From: Sisyra terminalis
Taxonomy: Eukaryota; Arthropoda; Insecta; Neuroptera; Sisyridae
Length of the DNA: 64,000 nt
Assembly (NCBI GenBank): GCA_958496175.1
Contig: OY292280.1
Location: forward strand, 17,174,001-17,238,000
Direction: 5' to 3'
Shown: in pieces, positions 32,599 through 45,800 of the stretch
Layout: every line of letters starts with the position of its first letter
Numbering within the stretch: the first letter of the stretch is position 1
The notes under the pieces: generated by a model
Database searches by the model: none
The model's input: only the letters and a program-made list of their open reading frames with translations
Told to the model about the DNA's origin: nothing
Position numbers and translations under genes: made by a program

Positions 32599-35500
32599 TC
32601 CCGTTCTAATTTTACAAGGATCTAGTTAACCAATGCTTTTTATTTTTTGCGTAGTAGTTAAGGATGATTCAATGTTTAATATTCAATTCAATTTTGGCGA
32701 AACAAAACATCCCTTATATCCTTTTTTAACACTCGAAAATTGTCCTTTTTGAAATTTTGAAATGGAATTGTGATTGTCTTGTAACCCAGAGGACAAAATT
32801 TTTTTCACATCATATTTCACTTGATAACCTGGATTCATAATCCGTTGAGAAAACTATACCTCATAATGAAAAGTCCCCCCTTTAAATGACCCAATATCAG
32901 TCGAATTTTTTCGCATAGACTTTCAACTCTATAAATTCCCGTTTTTATTTTCCAAGGATCTACTTAACCAATGCTTTTTATTTTTTGCACCATGGTTAAG
33001 AATGATTTAATATTTAATATTCTACTCCATTTTGGCGAAACAAAATATCTCTTATATCCTTTTAATGTACTAGAAAATAGTCCTTTTTGATATTTTGAAA
33101 TGGAATTGTGATTGTCTTGTAACCCACAGGACAAATTTATTTTCACATTATAATTCACTTGATAGCCTGAATTCATAATCCGTTGAGAAAACTAGACCTC
33201 ATAATAAAAAGTCACCCCCTTTAAATGACCCAATATCAGTCGAATTTTTTCGCATAGACTTTCATCAATTTAATTTCCAGTTTCAATTTTCCAAAGATGT
33301 ACGTAACAAATGCTTTTTATTTTTTGCATAGTGGTTAAGAATGTTTTAGTTTATAATATTCTACTTTAATTTAGTGAAGGAAAACATCCCTTATGTCCTT
33401 TTTATGCATTAGAAAATTGTCCTTTTTGAAAGTTTGAAACGATATTGCGGGTGTCTTTTGGCACACAGGACAAAATTTTTTTCACATTATATTTCACTTG
33501 ATAGCCTTAATTCAGAATCCGTTGAGAAAACTAGACCTCATAATGAAAAGTCACCTTCTTTAAATGACCCAATATCAGTCGAATTTTTCGCATAGACTTT
33601 CATCAATTTAATTTCCAGTTTCAATTTTCCAAAGATATACGTAACAAATGCTTTTTATTTTTTGGATAGTGGTTAAGAATGGTTTAGTTTATAATATTCT
33701 ACTTTAATTTAGTGAAGGAAAACATCCCTTATGTCCTTTATATGCATTAGAAAATTGTCCATTTTGAAAGTTTGAAACGATATTGCGGGTGTCTTTTGGC
33801 TCACAGGACAAAATTTTTTTCCTATTATATTTCACTTGATAGCCTTAATTCAGAATCCGTTGAGAAAACTAGACCTCATAATGAAAAGTCACCTTCTTTA
33901 AATGACCCAATATCAGTCGAATTTTTTCGCATAGACTTTCATCAATTTAATTTCCTGTTTCAATTTTCCAAAGATATACGTAACAAATGCTTTTTATTTT
34001 TTGCATAGTGGTTAAGAATGGTTTAGTTTATAATATTCTACTTTAATTTAGTGAAGGAAAACATCCCTTTTGTCCTTTTTATGCATTAGAAAATTGTCCT
34101 TTTTGAAAGTTTGAAACGATATTGCGGGTGTCTTTTGGCACACAGGACAAAATTGTTTTACTATTATATTTCACTTGATAGCCTTATTTCAAAATCCGTT
34201 GAGAAAACTAGACCTCATAATGAAAAGTCACCTTCGTTAAATGACCCAATATCAGTCGAATTTTTTCGCATAGACTTTCAACAATTTAATTTCCAGTTTC
34301 AATTTTCCAAAGATATACGTAACAAATGCTTTTTATTTTTTGCATAGTGGTTAAGAATGGTTTAGTTTATAATATTCAACTTTAATTTAGTGAGGAAAAC
34401 ATCCCTTATGTCCTTTTTATGCATTAGAAAATTGTCCTTTTTGAAAGTTTGAAACGATATTGCGGGTGTCTTTTGGTACACAGGACAAAATTTTTTTTCT
34501 ATTATATTTCACTTGATAGCCTTAATTCAGAATCCGTTGAGAAAACTTGACCTCATAATGAAAAGTCACCTTCTTTAAGTGACCCAATATCAGTCGAATT
34601 TTTTCGCTTAGACTTTCAACAATTTAATTTCCAGTATCAATTTTCCAAAGATATACGTAACAAATGCTTTTTATTTTTTGCATACAGGTTAAGAATGGTT
34701 TAGTTTATAATATTCTACTTTAATTTAGTGAAGGAAAACATCCCTTATGTCCTTTTTATGCATTAGAAAATTGTCCTTTTTGAAAGTTTGAAACGATATT
34801 GCGGGTGTCTTTTGGCACACAGGACAAAATTTTTTTCACATTATATTTCACTTGATAGCCTTAATTCAAAATCCGTTGAGAAAACTAGACCTCATAATGA
34901 AAAGTCACCTTCTTTAAATGACCCAATATCAGTCGAATTTTTTCGCATAGACTTTCAACAATTTAATTTCCAGTTTCAATTTTCCAAAGATATACGTAAC
35001 AAATGCTTTTTATTTTTTGCATAGTGGTTAAGAATGGTTTAGTTTATAATATTCAACTTTAATTTAGTGAGGAAAACATCCCTTATGTCCTTTTTATGCA
35101 TTAGAAAATTGTCCTTTTTGAAAGTTTGAAACGATATTGCGGGTGTCTTTTGGCACATAGGACAAAATTTTTTTCCTATTATATTTCACTTGATAGCCTT
35201 AATTCAAAATCCGTTGAGAAAACTAGACCTCATAATGAAAAGTCACCTTCTTTAAGTGACCCAATATCAGTCGAATTTTTTCGCTTAGACTTTCAACAAT
35301 TTAATTTCCAGTTTCAATTTTCCAAAGATATACGTAACAAATGCTTTTTATTTTTTGCATAGTGGTTAAGAATGGTTTAGTTTATAATATTCAACTTTAA
35401 TTTAGTGAGGAAAACATCCCTTATGTCCTTTTTATGCATTAGAAAATTGTCCTTTTTGAAAGTTTGAAACGATATTGCGGGTGTCTTTTGGCACACAGGA

Positions 35501-38500
35501 CAAAATTTTTTTCCTATTATATTTCACTTGATAGCCTTAATTCAAAATCCGTTGAGAAAACTAGACCTCATAATGAAAAGTCACCTTCTTTAAATGACCC
35601 AATATCAGTCGAATTTTTTCGCATAGACTTTCAACAATTTAATTTCCAGTTTCAATTTTCCAAAGATATACGTTACAAATGCTTTTTATTTTTTGCATAG
35701 TGGTTAAGAATGGTTTAGTTTATAATATTCTACTTTAATTTAGTGAAGGAAAACATCCCTTATGTCCTTTATATGCATTAGAAAATTGTCCATTTTGAAA
35801 GTTTGAATCGTTATTGCGGGTGTCTTTTGGCACACAGGACAAAATTTTTTTCCTATTATATTTCACTTGATAGCCTTAATTCAGAATCCGTTGAGAAAAC
35901 TAGACCTCATAATGAAAAATCACCTTCTTTAAATGACCCAATATCAGTCGAATTTTTTCGCATAGACTTTCAACTCTATAACTTCCCGTCTTAATTTTTC
36001 AAAGATCTACTTAACCAATGCTTTTTATTTTTTGCACCATGGTTAAGGATAATTTAATCTTTAATATTCAATTCAATTTTGGCGAAACAAAACATCCCTT
36101 TTATCCTTTTTATGCTCTCGAAAATTGTCCTTTTTGAAACTTTGAAACGATATTGCGGGTGTCCTTTGGAACACAGGACAAATTTTTTTCACATTATAAT
36201 TCACTTGATAGCCTGGATTCATAATCCGTTGAGAAAACTAGACCTTATAATGAAAAGTCACCTCCTTTAAATGACCCAATATCAGTCGAATTTACTCGCA
36301 TAGACTTTCAACTCCTTAACTTCCCGTTCTAATTTTACAAGGATCTAGTTAACCAATGCTTTTTATTTTTTGCGTAGTAGTTAAGGATGATTCAATGTTT
36401 AATATTCAATTCAATTTTGGCGAAACAAAACATCCCTTATATCCTTTTTTAACACTCGAAAATTGTCCTTTTTGAAATTTTGAAATGGAATTGTGATTGT
36501 CTTGTAACCCACAGGACAAAATTTTTTTCACATCATATTTCACTTGATAACCTGGATTCATAATCCGTTGAGAAAACTATACCTCATAATGAAAAGTCCC
36601 CCCTTTAAATGACCCAATATCAGTCGAATTTTTTCGCATAGACTTTCAACTCTATAAATTCCCGTTTTTATTTTCCAAGGATCTACTTAACCAATGCTTT
36701 TTATTTTTTGCACCATGGTTAAGAATGATTTAATATTTAATATTCTACTCCATTTTGGCGAAACAAAATATCTCTTATATCCTTTTAATGTACTAGAAAA
36801 TAGTCCTTTTTGATATTTTGAAATGGAATTGTGATTGTCTTGTAACCCACAGGACAAATTTATTTTCACATTATAATTCACTTGATAGCCTGAATTCAAA
36901 ATCCGTTGAGAAAACTAGACCTCATAATAAAAAGTCACCCCCTTTAAATGACCCAATATCAGTCGAATTTTTTCGCATAGACTTTCATCAATTTAATTTC
37001 CAGTTTCAATTTTCCAAAGATGTACGTAACAAATGCTTTTTATTTTTTGCATAGTGGTTAAGAATGGTTTAGTTTATAATATTCTACTTTAATTTAGTGA
37101 AGGAAAACATCCCTTATGTCCTTTTTATGCATTAGAAAATTGTCCTTTTTGAAAGTTTGAAACGATATTGCGGGTGTCTTTTGGCACACAGGACAAAATT
37201 TTTTTCACATTATATTTCACTTGATAGCCTTAATTCAGAATCCGTTGAGAAAACTAGACCTCATAATGAAAAGTCACCTTCTTTAAATGACCCAATATCA
37301 GTCGAATTTTTCGCATAGACTTTCATCAATTTAATTTCCAGTTTCAATTTTCCAAAGATATACGTAACAAATGCTTTTTATTTTTTGGATAGTGGTTAAG
37401 AATGGTTTAGTTTATAATATTCTACTTTAATTTAGTGAAGGAAAACATCCCTTATGTCCTTTATATGCATTAGAAAATTGTCCATTTTGAAAGTTTGAAA
37501 CGTTATTGCGGGTGTCTTTTGGCTCACAGGACAAAATTTTTTTCCTATTATATTTCACTTGATAGCCTTAATTCAGAATCCGTTGAGAAAACTAGACCTC
37601 ATAATGAAAAGTCACCTTCTTTAAATGACCCAATATCAGTCGAATTTTTTCGCATAGACTTTCATCAATTTAATTTCCTGTTTCAATTTTCCAAAGATAT
37701 ACGTAACAAATGCTTTTTATTTTTTGCATAGTGGTTAAGAATGGTTTAGTTTATAATATTCTACTTTAATTTAGTGAAGGAAAACGTCCCTTTTGTCCTT
37801 TTTATGCATTAGAAAATTGTCCTTTTTGAAAGTTTGAAACGATATTGCGGGTGTCTTTTGGCACACAGGACAAAATTGTTTTCCTATTATATTTCACTTG
37901 ATAGCCTTATTTCAAAATCCGTTGAGAAAACTAGACCTCATAATGAAAAGTCACCTTCGTTAAATGACCCAATATCAGTCGAATTTTTTCGCATAGACTT
38001 TCAACAATTTAATTTCCAGTTTCAATTTTCCAAAGATATACGTAACAAATGCTTTTTATTTTTTGCATAGTGGTTAAGAATGGTTTAGTTTATAATATTC
38101 AACTTTAATTTAGTGAGGAAAACATCCCTTATGTCCTTTTTATGCATTAGAAAATTGTCCTTTTTGAAAGTTTGAAACGATATTGCGGGTGTCTTTTGGT
38201 ACACAGGACAAAATTTTTTTTCTATTATATTTCACTTGATAGCCTTAATTCAGAATCCGTTGAGAAAACTTGACCTCATAATGAAAAGTCACCTTCTTTA
38301 AGTGACCCAATATTAGTCGAATTTTTTCGCTTTGACTTTCAACAATTTAATTTCCAGTATCAATTTTCCAAAGATATACGTAACAAATGCTTTTTATTTT
38401 TTGCATAGTGGTTAAGAATGGTTTAGTTTATAATATTCTACTTTAATTTAGTGAAGGAAAACATCCCTTATGTCCTTTTTATGCATTAGAAAATTGTCCT

Positions 38501-39085
38501 TTTTGAAAGTTTGAAACGATATTGCGGGTGTCTTTTGGCACACAGGACAAAATTTTTTTCACATTATATTTCACTTGATAGCCTTAATTCAAAATCCGTT
38601 GAGAAAACTAGACCTCATAATGAAAAGTCACCTTCTTTAAATGACCCAATATCAGTCGAATTTTTTCGCATAGACTTTCAACAATTTAATTTCCAGTTTC
38701 AATTTTCCAAAGATATACGTAACAAATGCTTTTTATTTTTTGCATAGTGGTTAAGAATGGTTTAGTTTATAATATTCAACTTTAATTTAGTGAGGAAAAC
38801 ATCCCTTATGTCCTTTTTATGCATTAGAAAATTGTCCTTTTTGAAAGTTTGAAACGATATTGCGGGTGTCTTTTGGCACACAGGACAAAAATTTTTTCCT
38901 ATTATATTTCACTTGATAGCCTTAATTCAAAATCCGTTGAGAAAACTAGACCTCATAATGAAAAGTCACCTTCTTTAAATGACCCAATATCAGTCGAATT
39001 TTTTCGCATAGACTTTCAACAATTTAATTTCCAGTTTCAATTTTCCAAAGATATACGTTACAAATGCTTTTTATTTTTTGCATAG
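32356..39085 (+). repeat. 11-monomer (3723-bp) duplicated block
   Basis: Monomer series from 32356 recurs at 36079, with identical or near-identical units at offsets of exactly 3723 bp (32964/36687, 33772/37495, 34111/37834, 34788/38511, 35126/38849). The block carries left-edge subtype monomers into the middle of the other subtype, so subtype boundaries at about 35,950 and 36,960 mark the duplication. Confidence 0.85.
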
Positions 39086-42000
39086 TGGTTAAGAATGGTT
39101 TAGTTTATAATATTCTACTTTAATTTAGTGAAGGAAAACATCCCTTATGTCCTTTATATGCATTAGAAAATTGTCCATTTTGAAAGTTTGAATCGTTATT
39201 GCGGGTGTCTTTTGGCACACAGGACAAAATTGATTTCCTATTATATTTCACTTGATAGCCTTAATTCAGAATTCGTTGAGAAAACTAGACCTCATAATGA
39301 AAAGTCACCTTCTTTAAATGACCCAATATCAGTCGAATTTTTTCGCATAGACTTTCAACAATTTAATTTCCAGTTTCAATTTTCCAAAGATAAACGTAAC
39401 AAATGCTTTTTATTTTTTGCATAGTGGTTAAGAAAGGTTTTGTTTATAATATTCAACTTTAATTTAGTGAGGAAAACATCCCTTATGTCCTTTTTATGCA
39501 TTAGAAAATTGTCCTTTTTGAAAGTTTGAAACGATATTGCGGGTGTCTTTTGGTACACAGGACAAAATTTTTTTTCTATTATATTTCACTTGATAGCCTT
39601 AATTCAGAATCCGTTGAGAAAACTTGACCTTATAATGAAAAGTCACCTTCTTTAAGTGACCCAATATCAGTCGAATTTTTTCGCTTAGACTTTCAACAAT
39701 TTAATTTCCAGTATCAATTTTCCAAAGATATACGTAACAAATGCTTTTTATTTTTTGCATACAGGTTAAGAATGGTTTAGTTTATAATATTCTACTTTAA
39801 TTTAGTGAAGGAAAACATCCCTTATGTCCTTTTTATGCATTAGAAAATTGTCCTTTTTGAAAGTTTGAAACGATATTGCGGGTGTCTTTTGGCACACAGG
39901 ACAAAATTTTTTTCACATTATATTTCACTTGATAGCCTTAATTCAAAATCCGTTGAGAAAACTAGACCTCATAATGAAAAGTCACCTTCTTTAAATGACC
40001 CAATATCAGTCGAATTTTTTCGCATAGACTTTCAACAATTTAATTTCCAGTTTCAATTTTCCAAAGATATACGTAACAAATGCTTTTTATTTTTTGGATA
40101 GTGGTTAAGAATGGTTTAGTTTATAATATTCAACTTTAATTTAGTGAGGAAAACATCCCTTATGTCCTTTTTATGCATTAGAAAATTGTCCTTTTTGAAA
40201 GTTTGAAACGATATTGCGGGTGTCTTTTGGCACATAGGACAAAATTTTTTTCCTATTATATTTCACTTGATAGCCTTAATTCAAAATCCGTTGAGAAAAC
40301 TAGACCTCATAATGAAAAGTCACCTTCTTTAAGTGACCCAATATCAGTCGAATTTTTTCGCTTAGACTTTCAACAATTTAATTTCCAGTTTCAATTTTCC
40401 AAAGATATACGTAACAAATGCTTTTTATTTTTTGCATAGTGGTTAAGAATGGTTTAGTTTATAATATTCAACTTTAATTTAGTGAGGAAAACATCCCTTA
40501 TGTCCTTTTTATGCATTAGAAAATTGTCCTTTTTGAAAGTTTGAAACGATATTGCGGGTGTCTTTTGGCACACAGGACAAAATTTTTTTCCTATTATATT
40601 TCACTTGATAGCCTTAATTCAAAATCCGTTGAGAAAACTAGACCTCATAATGAAAAGTCACCTTCTTTAAATGACCCAATATCAGTCGAATTTTTTCGCA
40701 TAGACTTTCAACAATTTAATTTCCAGTTTCAATTTTCCAAAGATATACGTTACAAATGCTTTTTATTTTTTGCATAGTGGTTAAGAATGGTTTAGTTTAT
40801 AATATTCTACTTTAATTTAGTGAAGGAAAACATCCCTTATGTCCTTTATATGCATTAGAAAATTGTCCATTTTGAAAGTTTGAATCGTTATTGCGGGTGT
40901 CTTTTGGCACACAGGACAAAATTTTTTTCCTATTATATTTCACTTGATAGCCTTAATTCAGAATCCGTTGAGAAAACTAGACCTCATAATGAAAAATCAC
41001 CTTCTTTAAATGACCCAATATCAGTCGAATTTTTTCGCATAGACTTTCAACTCTATAACTTCCCGTCTTAATTTTTCAAAGATCTACTTAACCAATGCTT
41101 TTTATTTTTTGCACCATGGTTAAGGATAATTTAATCTTTAATATTCAATTCAATTTTGGCGAAACAAAACATCCCTTTTATCCTTTTTATGCTCTCGAAA
41201 ATTGTCCTTTTTGAAACTTTGAAACGATATTGCGGGTGTCCTTTGGAACACAGGACAAATTTTTTTCACATTATAATTCACTTGATAGCCTGGATTCATA
41301 ATCCGTTGAGAAAACTAGACCTTATAATGAAAAGTCACCTCCTTTAAATGACCCAATATCAGTCGAATTTACTCGCATAGACTTTCAACTCCTTAACTTC
41401 CCGTTCTAATTTTACAAGGATCTAGTTAACCAATGCTTTTTATTTTTTGCGTAGTAGTTAAGGATGATTCAATGTTTAATATTCAATTCAATTTTGGCGA
41501 AACAAAACATCCCTTATATCCTTTTTTAACACTCGAAAATTGTCCTTTTTGAAATTTTGAAATGGAATTGTGATTGTCTTGTAACCCACAGGACAAAATT
41601 TTTTTCACATCATATTTCACTTGATAACCTGGATTCATAATCCGTTGAGAAAACTATACCTCATAATGAAAAGTCCCCCCTTTAAATGACCCAATATCAG
41701 TCGAATTTTTTCGCATAGACTTTCAACTCTATAAATTCCCGTTTTTATTTTCCAAGGATCTACTTAACCAATGCTTTTTATTTTTTGCACCATGGTTAAG
41801 AATGATTTAATATTTAATATTCTACTCCATTTTGGCGAAACAAAATATCTCTTATATCCTTTTAATGTACTAGAAAATAGTCCTTTTTGATATTTTGAAA
41901 TGGAATTGTGATTGTCTTGTAACCCACAGGACAAATTTATTTTCACATTATAATTCACTTGATAGCCTGAATTCAAAATCCGTTGAGAAAACTAGACCTC

Positions 42001-42808
42001 ATAATAAAAAGTCACCCCCTTTAAATGACCCAATATCAGTCGAATTTTTTCGCATAGACTTTCATCAATTTAATTTCCAGTTTCAATTTTCCAAAGATGT
42101 ACGTAACAAATGCTTTTTATTTTTTGCATAGTGGTTAAGAATGGTTTAGTTTATAATATTCTACTTTAATTTAGTGAAGGAAAACATCCCTTATGTCCTT
42201 TTTATGCATTAGAAAATTGTCCTTTTTGAAAGTTTGAAACGATATTGCGGGTGTCTTTTGGCACACAGGACAAAATTTTTTTCACATTATATTTCACTTG
42301 ATAGCCTTAATTCAGAATCCGTTGAGAAAACTAGACCTCATAATGAAAAGTCACCTTCTTTAAATGACCCAATATCAGTCGAATTTTTCGCATAGACTTT
42401 CATCAATTTAATTTCCAGTTTCAATTTTCCAAAGATATACGTAACAAATGCTTTTTATTTTTTGGATAGTGGTTAAGAATGGTTTAGTTTATAATATTCT
42501 ACTTTAATTTAGTGAAGGAAAACATCCCTTATGTCCTTTATATGCATTAGAAAATTGTCCATTTTGAAAGTTTGAAACGTTATTGCGGGTGTCTTTTGGC
42601 TCACAGGACAAAAGTTTTTTCCTATTATATTTCACTTGATAGCCTTAATTCAGAATCCGTTGAGAAAACTAGACCTCATAATGAAAAGTCACCTTCTTTA
42701 AATGACCCAATATCAGTCGAATTTTTTCGCATAGACTTTCATCAATTTAATTTCCTGTTTCAATTTTCCAAAGATATACGTAACAAATGCTTTTTATTTT
42801 TTGCATAG
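34788..42808 (+). repeat. 15-monomer (5077-bp) duplicated block
   Basis: Monomers at 34788, 35126, 35464, 35803, 36079, 36687, 36818 and 37495 recur 5077 bp later. Rare variants travel together: the pair of substitutions in the monomer at 35126 is also in that at 40203, and the AATCACC variant near 35920 is also near 40997. It overlaps the 3723-bp block, so at least two successive rounds of duplication occurred. Confidence 0.85.
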
Positions 42809-45800
42809 TGGTTAAGAATGGTTTAGTTTATAATATTCAACTTTAATTTAGTGAGGAAAACATCCCTTATGTCCTTTTTATGCATTAGAAAATTGTCCTT
42901 TTTGAAAGTTTGAAACGATATTGCGGGTGTCTTTTGGCACACAGGACAAAATTGTTTTCCTATTATATTTCACTTGATAGCCTTAATTCAAAATCCGTTG
43001 AGAAAACTAGACCTCATAATGAAAAGTCACCTTCTTTAAATGACCCAATATCAGTCGAATTTTTTCGCATAGACTTTCAACAATTTAATTTCCAGTTTCA
43101 ATTTTCCAAAGATATACGTAACAATGGCTTTTTATTTTTTGCATAGTGGTTAAGAATGGTTTAGTTTATAATATTCAACTTTAATTTAGTGAAGGAAATC
43201 ATCCCTTATGTCCTTTTTATGCATTAGAAAATTGTCCTTTTTGAAAGTTTGAAACGATATTGCGGGTGTCTTTTGGCACACAGGACAAAATTGTTTTCCT
43301 ATTATATTTCACTTGATAGCCTTATTTCAAAATCCGTTGAGAAAACTAGACCTCATAATGAAAAGTCACCTTCGTTAAATGACCCAATATCAGTCGAATT
43401 TTTTCGCATAGACTTTCAACAATTTAATTTCCAGTTTCAATTTTCCAAAGATATACGTAACAAATGCTTTTTATTTTTTGCATTGTGGTTAAGAATGGTT
43501 TAGTTTATAATATTCAACTTTAATTTAGTGAGGAAAACATCCCTTATGTCCTTTTTATGCATTAGAAAATTGTCCTTTTTGAAAGTTTGAAACGATATTG
43601 CGGGTGTCTTTTGGCACACAGGACAAAATTGTTTTCCTATTATATTTCACTTGATAGCCTTAATTCAAAATCCGTTGAGAAAACTAGACCTCATAATGAA
43701 AAGTCACCTTCTTTAAATGACCCAATATCAGTCGAATTTTTTCGCATAGACTTTCAACAATTTAATTTCCAGTTTCAATTTTCCAAAGATATACGTAACA
43801 ATGGCTTTTTATTTTTTGCATAGTGGTTAAGAATGGTTTAGTTTATAATATTCAACTTTAATTTAGTGAAGGAAATCATCCCTTATGTCCTTTTTATGCA
43901 TTAGAAAATTGTCCTTTTTGAAAGTTTGAAACGATATTGCGGGTGTCTTTTGGTACACAGGACAAAATTTTTTTTCTATTATATTTCACTTGATAGCCTT
44001 AATTCAGAATCCGTTGAGAAAACTTGACCTCATAATGAAAAGTCACCTTCTTTAAGTGACCCAATATTAGTCGAATTTTTTCGCTTTGACTTTCAACAAT
44101 TTAATTTCCAGTATCAATTTTCCAAAGATATACGTAACAAATGCTTTTTATTTTTTGCATACAGGTTAAGAATGGTTTAGTTTATAATATTCTACTTTAA
44201 TTTAGTGAAGGAAAACATCCCTTATGTCCTTTTTATGCATTAGAAAATTGTCCTTTTTGAAAGTTTGAAACGATATTGCGGGTGTCTTTTGGCACACAGG
44301 ACAAAATTTTTTTCACATTATATTTCACTTGATAGCCTTAATTCAAAATCCGTTGAGAAAACTAGACCTCATAATGAAAATTCACCTTCTTTAAATGACC
44401 CAATATCAGTCGAATTTTTTCGCATAGACTTTCAACAATTTAATTTCCAGTTTCAATTTTCCAAAGATATACGTAACAAATGCTTTTTATTTTTTGCATA
44501 GTGGTTAAGAATGGTTTAGTTTATAATATTCAACTTTAATTTAGTGAGGAAAACATCCCTTATGTCCTTTTTATGCATTAGAAAATTGTCCTTTTTGAAA
44601 GTTTGAAACGATATTGCGGGTGTCTTTTGGCACACAGGACAAAATTTTTTTCCTATTATATTTCACTTGATAGCCTTAATTCAAAATCCGTTGAGAAAAC
44701 TAGACCTCATAATGAAAAGTCACCTTCTTTAAATGACCCAATATCAGTCGAATTTTTTCGCATAGACTTTCAACAATTTAATTTCCAGTTTCAATTTTCC
44801 AAAGATATACGTTACAAATGCTTTTTATTTTTTGCATAGTGGTTAAGAATGGTTTAGTTTATAATATTCTACTTTAATTTAGTGAAGGAAAACATCCCTT
44901 ATGTCCTTTATATGCATTAGAAAATTGTCCATTTTGAAAGTTTGAATCGTTATTGCGGGTGTCTTTTGGCACACAGGACAAAATTTTTTTCCTATTATAT
45001 TTCACTTGATAGCCTTAATTCAGAATCCGTTGAGAAAACTAGACCTCATAATGAAAAATCACCTTCTTTAAATGACCCAATATCAGTCGAATTTTTTCGC
45101 ATAGACTTTCATCAATTTAATTTCCAGTTTCAATTTTCCAAAGATATACGTAACAAATGCTTTTTATTTTTTGCATAGTGGTTAAGAATGGTTTAGTTTA
45201 TAATATTCAACTTTAATTTAGTGAAGGAAATCATCCCTTATGTCCTTTTTATGCATTAGAAAATTGTCCTTTTTGAAAGTTTGAAACGATATTGCGGGTG
45301 TCTTTTGGCACACAGGACAAAATTGATTTCCTATTATATTTCACTTGATAGCCTTAATTCAGAATTCGTTGAGAAAACTAGACCTCATAATGAAAAGTCA
45401 CCTTCTTTAAATGACCCAATATCAGTCGAATTTTTTCGCATAGACTTTCAACAATTTAATTTCCAGTTTCAATTTTCCAAAGATAAACGTAACAAATGCT
45501 TTTTATTTTTTGCATAGTGGTTAAGAAAGGTTTTGTTTATAATATTCTACTTTAATTTAGTGAAGGAAATCATCCCTTATGTCCTTTTTATGCATTAGAA
45601 AATTGTCCTTTTTGAAAGTTTGAAACGATATTGCGGGTGTCTTTTGGCACACAGGTCAAAATTGACTTCCTATTATATTTCACTTGATAGCCTTAATTCA
45701 GAATTCGTTGAGAAAACTAGACCTCATAATGAAAAGTCACCTTCTTTAAATGACCCAATATCAGTCGAATTTTTCGCATAGACTTTCATCAATTTAATTT

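Noticed and set aside
33772..34347. CENP-B box in the satellite monomer
   Set aside because: I looked for the TTCG..GGAA..CGGG pattern; only an isolated GCGGG exists in the monomer, so no match.
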